Assembly (NCBI GenBank): GCA_016165875.1 | Contig: JABBOT010000033.1 | Span: 1,035,357-1,099,356 of the forward strand | From: Acanthopleura granulata | Taxonomy: Eukaryota > Mollusca > Polyplacophora > Chitonida > Chitonidae | DNA: 64,000 nucleotides | Direction of reading: 5' to 3' | In this document: one piece after another, positions 21,946-34,900 of the stretch | Layout of the letters: the number at the start of each line of letters is the position of its first letter | Position numbering within the stretch: position 1 is the first letter of the stretch | Translations under genes and position numbers: made by a program | Notes under the pieces: model-generated | What the model saw: only the letters and a program-made list of their open reading frames with translations | The model's database searches: none | What the model was told of the DNA's origin: nothing

Positions 21946-22752
21946 ATCAAGCTGATCGATCATTTTCACAAATAAAATCACATTTTCTCCTTCCTTATTA
22001 TTGCTTTTTAAAAGATTTGTGAAATCAGAGCAAGGAAAAATCACATCCTCTCTTTGATTAGCACCACAGAAAGTTTAACCATAGTAATGTAATATAGTGG
22101 CAATGTAGTACTGACAGATAAAGTGACATAAAGAACTTGCGTCTTATGTGGCCTCTCCATACATAAGGACATAGGAGAATCCAGATAGGAGGTGAGTAGA
22201 TCAGAGCTCCTTTGGCAAAGGAAATGGTAGGAGGGGGGGAAGATTAACATAAGTTGTTATTTAGCTTATCCAATGGGTGTTTTAAACCAAACTCTCTTTA
22301 ACTTAAAATATGGCACTGTTGGATGTATGCTTCGAGGATACTGATTCGATGAGAAACCACTGCCGTTTGCCCAGTAGGCTACCATACAGATCTTCTGACT
22401 TCAGGTGGCAGAAAAACTAGCAAGAGCTGGATTTGAACCTTGTACCGCTCACATATTTCACACTGTTAGCACCCAGAATTACAGTGTGATCTCTGAACGC
22501 TGACTTTACAAGTTACGAAAAAGAAAATCTCAGTAAATAACGTGTTTAGCCAAAAAAAAAAAATAACAATAATAAAATAAAAATGCCAAAAAAAAAAAAA
22601 TTTAACAAAATATCTACATATTTACAATTTCATGATGAGTGTATCATACAGTGTGTTGTGATGATGTCATGGCTTTGATTTATAGGATGCACAAATTTGT
22701 TCACGATCATAAAAAAAAGATGTATAAAATCTAACCTAGATATAAGTCCATG
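21946..22752. other. Downstream flank of the receptor gene; probable 3' UTR region
   Basis: The receptor's stop codon is at 22755-22753, so transcription continues into this segment. I could not fix a poly(A) signal: TTTATT complements occur near 21844-21865, but within the SINE tail. A B-box-like complement (GCTGGATTTGAACCTTG, about 22427) marks another SINE scrap. Two A-rich runs lie at 22553-22600. Confidence 0.4.
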
Positions 22753-22970
22753 CTAATGCGAACATCCGTCATTCAAAGGTCGGAGCTCACTGGTATCACC
22801 ATTCAAAACACGAGCAATGTCTGTTCGCCCTACTTTTTTCAAGGCTCGTAAGAATGCACCTACAGTTGCACAATCATTTTTACACCACTCGGAAAACATG
22901 TACACAGCCGGTTCGAGCATCTCAATCTCCGCCTGGTTTTCTAATGTCTCCACTTTGGCGCGGTTGAAAC
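22753..22970 (-). CDS. NGFR-like (TNFRSF16): p75NTR-like exon 5: death-domain C-terminal half and stop
   Basis: Completes Gly309 and encodes 71 more residues, FNRAKVETLENQ to LNDGCSH, ending TAG at 22755-22753. MFSEWCKNDCATVGAFLRAL then KKVGRTDIARVL matches the last helices of the p75NTR death domain, including Trp337 and the (R/K)ALKK...ADI pattern. The tail after the domain is only ~15 residues and does not end in the PDZ-binding-like Ser-Pro-Val of mammals. Confidence 0.93.
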
Positions 22971-25900
22971 CTGAAAACAGAAAAAACACAAATAAATAAA
23001 AGGATGAAATATAAGTCCTATCTACCATCAAGCTGGTCTGATAATGCAAAGCTCATTGGTTGAATTCCAACAGGGTTGCCCCACCACAAATAAATCAATA
23101 TCAATCCTGGTAAAATTGATAGACTGATGGAGAGTATATTATATTTTATTTTCTTATAAAGTGTAGTACAGACAAACAGTACGTCAAGGGGGATAAAGAA
23201 GCCACAAATAATCTCAAATTTCAGAGATGGGACATATGTATAACTTTTCAGTGATTTTTTTTTAAAATATTCATACCACAGGTATATCGTACTTTTCAAG
23301 CTGAGATTATTTTATTCTACATTTCAAAGACAAACTCATATTATTTCATTTACTCCAACAAGCCCATTACTGGTATGTTTATACTTTCAAGTTTTCTCAG
23401 ATTGAGCACATTTCATGTAACTTTTCAATCAGTACTGACCATATCATATTTTATATCACATATCTTACCTAAGTGTGTTTATTGTATCATGATTTTCAAG
23501 ATGAGCTGATTTTCATGAATTGCCACAATAAGGCCTAAGGTAAATCAACCTTATTTTTCAAACTGAGCTCATGAATTGCCACAATAAGGCCTAAGGTAAA
23601 TCAACCTTATTTTTCAAACTGAGCTCATGAATTGCCACAATAAGGCCTAAGGTAAATCAACCTTATTTTTCAAACTGAGCTCATGAATTGCCACAATAAG
23701 GCCTAAGGTAAATCAACCTTATTTTTCAAACTGAGCTCATGAATTGCCACAATAAGGCCTAAGGTAAATCAACCTTATTTTTCAAACTGAGATCATGAAT
23801 TGCCACAATAAGGCCTTAGGTAAACCAACCTTATTTCTCAAACTGAGCTCATGAATTGCCACAATAAGGCCTAAGGTAAATCAACCTTATTTTTCAAACT
23901 GAGCTCATGAATTGCCACAATAAGGCCTAAGGTAAATCAACCTTATTTTTCAAACTGAGCTCATGAATTGCCACAATAAGGCCTAAGGTAAATCAACCTT
24001 ATTTTTCAAACTGAGCTCATGAATTGCCACAATAAGGCCTAAGGTAAATCAACCTTATTTTTCAAACTGAGCTCATGAATTGCCACAATAAGGCCTAAGG
24101 TAAATCAACCTTATTTTTCAAACTGAGCTCATGAATTGCCACAATAAGGCCTAAGGTAAATCAACCTTATTTTTCAAACTGAGATCATGAATTGCCACAA
24201 TAAGGCCTTAGGTAAACCAACCTTATTTCTCAAACTGAGCTCATGAATTGCCACAATAAGGCCTAAGGTAAATCAACCTTATTTTTCAAACTGAGCTCAT
24301 GAATTGCCACAATAAGGCCTTAGGTAAACCAACCTTATTTTTCAAATCAAGAGACAATGTAAAAATCAAATATTTTCAAGGATTTACATGTATCTGGAAA
24401 TAAACAGCTTTTTCAAGAAATTTCAAGGCTTTGATTAACTCTTGACAAATTTTAAGTACATGAGCTTGCACAGTTTTCAAAGACCCTTTGGGAACCTCTT
24501 CACACTTCACTGAAGTCAGATCAACCTGAGATGATTCAAACTGATAGCATGTTACTTGCCTAATTCTCTAGCTAAAATTTTCCAGTTGGCTCTTTTATCT
24601 TTCTGTACACATAAGCTTTGCTCCACATCTCTCCGCCTACTGTACGGGACCTCTCGTAGCTTTAAGCTGTGAGGATCTGAAAAGGAAAGACACTTTCCGT
24701 CAATAAAACTGCGTAAAATGCATGAAACTGAACACGAAGTCCACTAAATATCTCTCGGACATAAGCATAGCCGCAACAGGTATTGTGTTTGAAACGTAAT
24801 AAGAGCACAGCAAAAATGACCCCAACAAACATTTCAGTGGCATGTGTCTATCAACCAAGTATATTTCCTATCTCTCTACAAGTAGCTGTTTTTGTCAGAA
24901 GACATTCACTTTTCAATTAATACATGTTTCATGTTTAACAGTCAACAAAGTTCAGACACTCTTATCTTTGTACGAGTCAATTTAATTTCTCTAAAAATCC
25001 CATAAATTTTCTAAATATCTCTTGAAAACTCTTTCATATAATTCTTGATTTATTTTCAAACTACATCTATATTTAATGCACTTTCACTTTCACTTTCCCA
25101 TGTTGTACTGCACTTTCATTTCCATTATCCCAAGCTGTAATGTTCTTTCACTTTCATTATCCCATGCTGTACTGTACTTTCACTATACCACACTAAACTG
25201 CACTTTCACTTTCACTATTTCATGCCGTAATGCACTTTCACTTTCATTATCCCATCTTGCAATACGCTTTAATTATCTTTCACTTTCACTGTCATTATCC
25301 CAAAAAATTACACTTACAGCTTTTAACCTCTGGTTCCAAAAATATTCCGCTGTCTCCTTTTTCCGCTGCAGCATATTCAATATCATCGTGAGGCTGCTTA
25401 TTGATGAATCGTTTTGCATCCTTTCCCCGTCGGACATTCTTGACGATGACATAGACCAGGAGACCAACGACGATGGCGGCCATTAGAGCACAATACAGGG
25501 GAATAACATTAACTCCTTCTGAGCCGACGACTGTTTTGGATTTTGATTGCACAACAGCAACTGTGGGTTTTGGTCGAGAAATATCTGCAATGAGAAAAGA
25601 TAAAATATTCAGTCAGTTTACATTCATTGGTTTAAAGATTCTTTCAATAAATCCTATTTTTTTATTTTATTAATTTATTTTTAATTCACTTTTATTGGTT
25701 GTGGTCAGAGAAAGCCAATCCTTGGACAAACTGATGCCATTAACAAGAATTTTTCACTTTTAATGGGTGGATGACAGTGACGTTCAAATTGCTAATTAGT
25801 GACAACATATCAATGATATCCAGAACAAGAAAACATACAGCTGGGGAATACACAAACTTCCAAGGTCAGGGCTGAACCCATGCCTCATGCGAGCTGGTGA

Positions 25901-28900
25901 TTAAAAGGCAGGCGTGTTACCCACTTGGCCAGAGCCTGCTCCTCATGTCTTCTAGAAATTATTCAAATCAGAATCTCTGCCACTTATGTAGAAGACACAT
26001 ATTACCAGCTGTTCTCCTCCCTCCTAAAAATCTACACCTGGGACCGAAAAACTTTATTTAACATGTGTGAGTAAGATCCATTTTTTGAAGTGACACATCA
26101 CTTTTGACATAAAAATTGGCCAATTCTGAAAGTATCCATTTCTGAAACAACCGTACTAACTAACTTTGAAGTTCACTTTTGAAAACAAAAAAGTGACCTG
26201 CAGTGAATAAATTGTATTTTTTGGGTTAATTTTTTATTTTCCATTTTGCCATGAAAGGCTAAAATAACGATAAGAATAGAAATAAAATGTAATGAAAATT
26301 TTAGTGAAATATTACACTGTTTTGTTAAGACTTAAGTCTGACAGTTCTGTGATCTTAGGATGCCTGTTTACAAAGATTCTATTGGTTGAATCTGTCAGGC
26401 GGACACAGGTAGCCTTCAGACAAAAATTAAAAAGGAGGGCTCTAATTTTTTTTCAAACTTTCTCTTAACTTTGACAACTATTAAAGTTAGATAAATTCGA
26501 TAAAATCGACAACAGGTTAGCTTTCAAAATATATATCTATATGGCCATATTTGATCTTTTGGCCTACGAGATTCTAATATCCTTAAGAAAGCATTTGATG
26601 TAACAATTACGCAGACCAGCTTGAGACACTGACCTGGTTTGTTTTACTTTCGGCTTACGAACTGCTCAACATATACCGCTGCAGGTAAATATAACAGACA
26701 GACCTAAACATACCAAGTAAAGCTAATCGCTTTCAGTCACATTTACAAGAGCTTTCCGAACATGACAAGTAAGTAACCAAGCAGGGGGAAGAGGGGTAGG
26801 GGAAGAGTGACACCTTGCCTAAGGCCAAGTTGTAAATTTCTGTCTCAATCTACAAACTTGACAGCCTTTTTTTTTTCCTTAAACAGGCCAGTTTCCAGGT
26901 CACTGAAGCGTAGAAGAACTTACTGAATAATACTCATTTTAAAACGGGAGGAGAAGGAGGCTGGGGGGGGTGACGAGAGGGGGGGGGACACTGTCAGCGC
27001 ATTTTAAGGTGGTCTAAAAAGTAAAAGATCAAGGATGTTTTGGGAAATTAAAGAAAGGCCATATGTAGAGGGCATTTTTCAGGTATTTTTATCCCAGTTG
27101 TGAAAGCCAACACCAGTTTTGAAATAACATTTACCAGCTTTGAAATAAAAAGTGGACTCCCTTCATAACTGGTCAACTTTAATTTACCTTTACAACAAAA
27201 ATTTACCACATTTTGAACCAATCCCGCTTGACTACTTGTGGAATAAAATTCAAGACTTACGCAATAAGAAGTGCACTCTTTTCCTAACTAGATGATTTTC
27301 ATTTCAAACGTATGAACCTTTATATCAAAATTTGTACGCCGTAGTATTTTAGGTGATATTATACCAAGAGCGTCACTCATGTACGCCTTTATTTCATGTT
27401 TCTGGCCTGCAATATACCGAGGTTAATTAAAATTTGACTTCTGAATGGTTAACCACACATGTATATGTTGTCTACTTATTTTCCATGTCGCAATGACCCA
27501 GAAGCCTCCCACCAATGCGGTGGCTGTGAGTTCAAGCCCAGCTCACGCTGGCTTCTTTTCCTGCCTACGTGGGAAAGCCTGCGGCTGGTCCTGGGTTTCC
27601 CCCGGGCTCTGCCCGGTTTCCTCCCACCATAATGCTGGCTGCCATCATATAAGTGAAATATTCTTGAGTGCAGCGTAAAACGCCAATCAAATAAATAAAT
27701 AAATAAATAAATATTTGCCATGTATATGTATATACTCATCCCTGTATTTCTTTACAGTTACGTTTATTTATTTATCATTAAATGTTATCTTTTCATATTC
27801 TTAACTCAAAAACGCTTCATAATAAATGAGAATAATGAATAACAAAGCCTGAGAAAAATTAATCTTTCACTTTTACTTCCGTGCAAAGAAGTGATTTTCT
27901 TGAAATATTCACAAAACAGGAGTTGTCACTTTTCAGAATGAAAACAAATGGCATGTACGAAAAAAAAAACCAAAAGTTATGCAAGCATTAAAAAAAAATT
28001 TTTTTTTCAAAATCGGATCTTAAACGTAGGTAAAAAGAACTTAATAACACTTACATAGCCGAGAGTGTGTCTTAAGTATGCTTTTGATCTGAAACAGTTA
28101 GTTTTAGTAGACATCATCGTGAGTAAATTGCCTCGAACGTGTTGCTGAAAGGAGCTTCATATGAATCGTGTAGTAATGCCAATGTGCCTCTGTCATCAAG
28201 GTAAAAGCTAAAGTAACTTGGCGCACAAGTTAATGGTTTGCTTTTGTTCCGTTGTGATTTACGAGACACACTAGTTTCCTAATGGACTGACGCTCTCCCA
28301 GTATCTACTGTTCGTCTTAATTAGACAATGAGAAAACGAGAGTGGAGTCTGACAACCCGCAATAAATTTCTTAATTACCGTAGATTCAATTAAAAGTAGA
28401 GCAATTAACTTTTTTTTCAAAAGGCTGAGTTTTAGAAAGAGAGCTGAACTTGTTGGTTAAGAACTGAAATATAGATATAAAATTGTTATTGGTGAATAAA
28501 ATCACTTGAAAAAGTCCTGCGATGTATTTCCTTCACCCACAGACCATGCAGAATGTCAATTTATCAGGAAAACATGATTTAGCACAGTGCAAATCTTTAC
28601 CTACATCTGTATACCCTATCATTATACTAGTTCACCAGAGTTTACTACACCTTGTTAATCACTTGTTTCTTTTGCTTCACTATCACATGAAGGAAAATAT
28701 TACAACTTCTGATTTATTTCACTAAAACGATAAAGGGTCCACAGGGTACTTTCAGGCACTGATGAATAATGAAGGAACTAAATTCCCAACTCTGTAAACT
28801 GGTTTAAATACCTTTTTTTTTATAAGTCAGCTGTTGTGAAGAATATGTACAACCCAACCTGCCCCCTAAGAAGTGTTTTTATTGAAGTTGATAGAAGTTT

Positions 28901-31900
28901 TCTTTGTCTTCTATTTCAATGTTATTTTTATTTAATATTCCTATCATTTCCATATATATCCAGAATAAAAAAAAAGAATTCCCATCCGATCCACCTTAGT
29001 TTTGGGGGATCGGGTCCAATTTGATTATGCAAAACAAGAAAATCCTTAAGGATTTTTAATTTACACAGCTTGCTCCCTGACTGGTTCATTTTGAGATCTG
29101 TTCATTTCTTTTTTTTCTTTTCTTTTCTTTTCTAGAAAATCCTCGATCCCATACAACCTTTCAGTAACCTGAACAGTTCCTGTCCAATAATGTTTGTGAA
29201 AAAAGCCCTCTGAAAACAATACCTTCTACTTCTTATTTGTTAAAAAATAAACGCTGACAATCACGATGAGAGTTTCAATATCTGGATTTACTTGCAGTTC
29301 TTTGTCCTACACTGACGATAAAAACTCTAAGGTTAATTAATAATGGCAACAAAAGCAAGCCATAGATATACTCTAAGAGCTATACTGGGATTTGAACTCA
29401 GGTCTCAACACTTACAGCAGTAAAACAAACAACTAAGTATCTGTTTTTGGCAACACTGCATAAACTCTGGAATAATGTACGAAAAACAAATATGTGACTT
29501 TCTTTTGCACCTCTTGAATATGTATTTCATTATATACCTGTAACTCTTCAATATGACCTGTGTCATAGCATGCATCTTTTGTTATTGTAACTCTTGAATA
29601 ATGTACAGCAAACGAATATGTCATTTTTTTTCGAAACTACTGAATAATGTATGGCAAAGAACAGTATGCCTCTTCTTCTTTGGAACCCTTAAAATATCTA
29701 TCTTTCAGTTTCTTTTTTTTCACTCTTTCACATTGTATAATTATGGTCCTCAGTAAGAAGATCATTAAAATATCTTTCAGTTTTTTTTACTCTTTAATAT
29801 TCTATAATTATTGTCCTCAGTAAAAATATCAAATTGAATGGAAGTTTGGGGCTTTGTGCATGTTTGCTTCACCACATATTACCCAGGTCTACTTGAACCT
29901 TAATTCACTGCAGTTTAGACACTCTTTTCTTCTTTAAACATGTATTCATTTTTTTTTATTCTAAAATAAGAACCTTTTGCTAAGCAAAACGTTGTCTTTG
30001 AGAACGACTGTAACATAATTCCGCTTTTTCCCAACATCAGGGAAAACTCGTAAAAGTAAAAACAGGCCTTGTGCAACAGTCTCTCGTTTATTTTCTGCGA
30101 ATATCTTGTTTCTTTTTAACTTTCCTACCCCCATCGATTGAAGAGCTCTCCTTGATGTTAAAACGACTCCCATCTGTAGGCTACACAACCACTCTCTATG
30201 TGCAGTAGCAAATAACAATCGTTTTTCTCCCATAAGCTTTTTTTTTTTTTGAGCTGGTTACTTTCTGAGTGACATTTTTCGTTTGATCAGGTGGCCGTTT
30301 TGCAAAGGTCGCTCTTTTTCCCATCCCCAGCTGCGACATCAAACATTTTCATCAGAAAAAAAAAAAAAAAACTGCTCGCTAACACACAGTATCTTACATA
30401 ACACCCAGCCAACAAGTCATGGTTAATACACTTTTGATAAGAGACTGAATGCTGTAAATACCCTATAAATAAAAACACCACCTTACACGCCTGCAAATAG
30501 AAGCCTGACATTTTTGAGAATACCCATTTGGTGAAAGTGGCAGGCTCCAAGAGACCATCTCCAGTTGTAAATAACATGGACAACTTGGTCATACCACTTA
30601 GTCCGAAGGGGTGTCTTCAAAAACTCTCAGGGCTCTATTACCAACCTTGCCTTATAATCAGTTATATTATTCTATTCGAAATAAAATACATGGACTTTTA
30701 AATAGCCCAGCTAACACATCATGTTTGGGATGTGTAGAATTCTGAGAAACGATAAAAGTCCTATTTTTAGAGACATTATATCTGATTAAAAACTACTTCT
30801 TTAACTTAATAATAGACAGTTAATGGGCACCAGAGGAAGATAAAGACATAGCCTAGATGGAATGCTTGTAGCATTACATTCCACAAGGCAGGAAATAATA
30901 CATCTGTAATTGCCATAAAAATATGCCCAGAAAAGACATAAATAAAATATAACTTTTCACTCTGATGACTGTCAATTTTTCCAGCAGGATACTATCCTCC
31001 CTGCTAAACAAATCACGAAGCATCTCTCCAAGATAAACTGAACTCCCAGAAACAGGCAAATTGAGCAAACGTTTCATTAAGGACATATAATGTGAAAATA
31101 TATGTGAATATTATATGTGAAAATCTATAGTTACTATAGATTTTGTACTACCAAAAGTATCCAAATGTATGCATTTGATATGACAACTTTAAGGGCAACT
31201 TTAAAAGTTCTAACACTCAATCTGAGTGCACTTCATGACAAGGAAAATAAATAACTTTGTATTTACTCATAATCTAATGTCTTCAAAATCAAGAGTAGGA
31301 AAAAGGCAAAAAGTCGATTTTAATAAAGCTGTCTAGAGTTTAATGAAAAAAATCTTCCTAAAAATATACCTTTTCAGTCAAAAAAAAAATGTATAAGGGC
31401 AGCTTAAATGATAAATAGTCTTGTTCTGTAAAAATTGAACTTGTGTTAAAAATGACAAAATCACTAAACTACAAATCTTGTCGGGTATTTTTTCTTGCCA
31501 GTGCTCTTCCACTGGTTTTCGTGGCAAAAACAAAAACGCGCACTGTAGCAAATAATTAAAATACCCTCCGCAAGGCGTCAAACCTCGTAATTCACAGTGA
31601 TGAACACATCTATAGCTTTCCTGGTATTTTTTTTAAGGCTTTTAAAAAAGTAGTATCTTTACACCATCTGTGAAGTTTATGACATTAATAAGCTCTGACG
31701 GCTTTCAGGCTGACATCAAGGAAAATTGTTTTCCTTTTTTTCTCTCTTGCTTTTTTCTTCCTGCCGTCTCTCTCTCTCTTTATTTTTTTTTTCACTGCAG
31801 TAGGTCTGTGCACACTTGATAGTCAATGTTGCGAGAAGGACTGCTAATGGATTTTACTTCCTGTAATCACGGGCTATCTTCACTTACACCTCTCTGCACC

Positions 31901-34900
31901 TAAATCCCATGTGCATCACGTATAAAAGAAAACTACTTGCACCTTGAGAAAAACTACAACAATCTAAGGTACAATGGCTTCTTTCCTGAAGTTCAGGATC
32001 AGAATTCTTTGAACACATATATTTTATTCCCTTATTTTGAGATCATTCTCAAAAATCTAATGCACTGGATAGAGTTAAATAATATTATATAAGATCAAAA
32101 TTTACTACAAAATGTGGGTCATAAACTCTGCAATAAGGTGGAAAAAAACCTCAATGAGATGTATGTTATTTTGTATTAGCTAGGTTAAGATTTATCATGA
32201 GATTTTCTGCCTTCATCCAAATACGTCCCAGTTCTCTGAGGAATCATTCAATGATTTGTGAATACTAACTGAGAACTTTTCACATAAAGCAAAGGCTACA
32301 TAGAGAAACACTGAGCAATTTACATTAAGTAAGGTTCTATATGGAAACATTAGCTAATTTTCATTATGCAGGGTTCCGAAAGAAACCACTGAGTTATTCA
32401 CATGAAGTAAAGTTCTGAAAGGAACCACTGAGTTATTTACATAAAGTAAGGTTCTGAAGGGAACCACTAAGTTCTTTACATAAAGTAAGGTTCTGAAAGG
32501 AACCACTGAATTATTCACATAAAGTCTGGTTCTGAAATTAATCACTGAGTTATTTACATAGAGTAAGGTTCTAAAATTAACCATGAGTTATTCATACTAC
32601 GTTAAGGTTCTAGCAGAAACCACTGAATTTACAAATATATGAACATTCATTAGGAACCAAGGGGTTTTTTAGGAACCCCAGTTATTTAAATGTAAAAAGG
32701 TTCTTTCAGGAACCTCGGTGATATTGCAGTTTTGAAAGGCAATTTTACAAACCATTTAGTCTTTTCAAAGTTTCGACAATCAATGAAGATGATCTAAACC
32801 AACCATTATCGTAAAAGTGACGATGCATTTCGGAGGCTAATTTCACAGTTTTCAGCCATTAAGTTAAAGTGCTTTGTCTTCTGTGGTTTTTTAATTTTTT
32901 TTTTCATCACATCTTGAGGACAAACAGCAAACTGTTTTGTCTGACACTAGAGAAGTGAAGTTTGTCAGTGGCGTGACAGATTGTGATTCAGTTTTAAGTG
33001 ACACGGACACACGACAAATGGACGCAACATCACATTAAACATCTCTTATATTAACAGGGTCATCTTTGTTCTCTAATTCCACTTTCTTCCTTTTAAGAAT
33101 TAAATTCCGTTGTGCTTTTCATCAGTTTAGTGGTAATAATAGTTTAGTAATTATACCCATTTAAAACGGAACTCTTATCACCCAACTGTGACTGAGTTTT
33201 AAGGCAAGACAGGTTTGCCCCAAAATAATATAAATCTTAGAATAGTATATAGTATAAATGGTAAAGACAACTGATACTGAACAGTCAACTTATCAATTTA
33301 ATTCCCTTTTTTATCACAATGTATTTATATGAAGACTTACAGTTTTACAGCTTTACAAGTTTGCCAAAAAATAAACGGTAAAGCAGGTTAGAAAACATTG
33401 TTCTTTCTTCCCTAGTTTTTCCTTTTCTTATCTGAACTTAAGTCCTGTGAATGACAGGAATTTTTTTTTTGGGGGGGGGGGCAAGTTTTAAAGTTATTTT
33501 GGCTTTGAACATTTGAAATTTGTCCAAAAACAATTAGGTTACAGAATACAGAATACACAAGCAGTTTACCATATCGTGTCAGGTTTTGCAGGACCAGAAA
33601 AGAGGAAGTCAAGTAAACATGTGTCAAGGTCATCTCATACCTGTGTCAATGTCAAATGTGCTAAAGGCCATGTGACATCAAGATTCAAGGTCACATAGAA
33701 AGCGACTAAACATGCAGTATCCTGCAGAGATAAAATGTATGCACCCTAGAAGAATATCGGCCTCCAGAATGACTGAAAATTTATTTCGTAATTGTTCAAA
33801 AGTGTATTAAGACTTCAGCCTGCTATTAACTATAATCCAGACTAACATGAAATTTACTTTGCATTAAATAAGACTGATATTAAACCCGGTTAAGCTTTTA
33901 ACACAGTTTTGAACAATACCCATCTTATAAGGCTAAGAAACTGACATCCTTTTAACAAAAAAGGAATATTAAATTTTAAGTCAAGAAAGGTGAAAGATAA
34001 CTTTAGATACGCACCCAGACAAATGGTATCCTGTTTGGGTGAACAAGCCTGTAGCATGACTTGATCTTCCTCGCACATGGAACAAGGGAGGCAACCTGCT
34101 GTGGGGCTGAGAACATCCGAGAACGTAGCATTGGGGCACTCCTCACAAATGGTGTTCTCTATGCTAGTACAGTGCCGCGAGGCTCCCGAACCTGGGACGC
34201 AGGGTTCACACAGCTTACACATGTCGCTGTCTGGGTCGTAAAAAAAATTAGGGTTACACTCACAGACCGTGTCGTGCGTGGAGTTACACACCTGTATGAC
34301 GCGCGAGTTTTTTATGCAGGTGGAGCACGGTATACACTCTTCCTCGTAACTCCAAGCAGACGAGAACGCAAACCCCTCCTCGCAACCCTCGCACTTTGTG
34401 TCGTTCTGCTTGGAACACAGAGTTTCCACGCCGTAGCCAGGTCCACATTTTGAACAGCAATCTCCATTACCATACTGCACGTCTTCAGGGCACAGGCTAG
34501 CCACTGCCACCTGGGAAAACAATCAGGAAAACAACTGCAGGGTAACATGGAGTCTTCATTCATTTCAGTTGATCAGCATTTTTACATTAAGTACCGGTAC
34601 TCATGTTTCACTTATAAAATTCATAGTCCGTAGAAATCCTGCACACCCAAAAAAAACGTTTTTCAACAATGATGCTGTGCGTCTAGCCAGACTTGGATTT
34701 GAACCTGCAAACTTGGGGGTGGGGGGGGGTTATAGCGGATTCAAGCGTTGCACTACAGACATATCAACCAGTTTAATCTGAGTAAAACCAAGGAAAGCCG
34801 AATATCTACCTACTCGGTTGAACAAACCATCAACCATAATCGCTGTCAAAAGAAAAAGTTCAGGAATGTTCGGCTAATGATTCAGCCATTTTCATCCCAT

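Larger units (their letters stand above)
25585..34014 (-). other. p75NTR-like intron 2 (8.4 kb)
   Basis: Phase 1. Acceptor TTTTCTCATTGCAG. Contains a SINE-1 copy (27490-27715), a degenerate repeat at 29428-29660, a ~70-bp duplication at 29697-29830, a 39-bp minisatellite at 32265-32630, G-rich runs at 26780-26990, and tRNA-like scraps near 25865 and 29390. An additional stalk exon (phase 1 on both sides) would fit here but was not found. Confidence 0.85.

Noticed and set aside
25076..25486. 136-codon plus ORF
   Set aside because: Made of the degenerate CACTTTCATT repeat plus the antisense of receptor exon 3.
33890..34014. Extension of the receptor ORF past CRD4 (AYLKLSFTFLDLKF...)
   Set aside because: This is intron read-through. 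The GTGCGT donor at 34014 joins in frame to the membrane-segment exon, which matches the family.
34061..34453. 130-codon plus ORF
   Set aside because: Antisense shadow of receptor exon 2.
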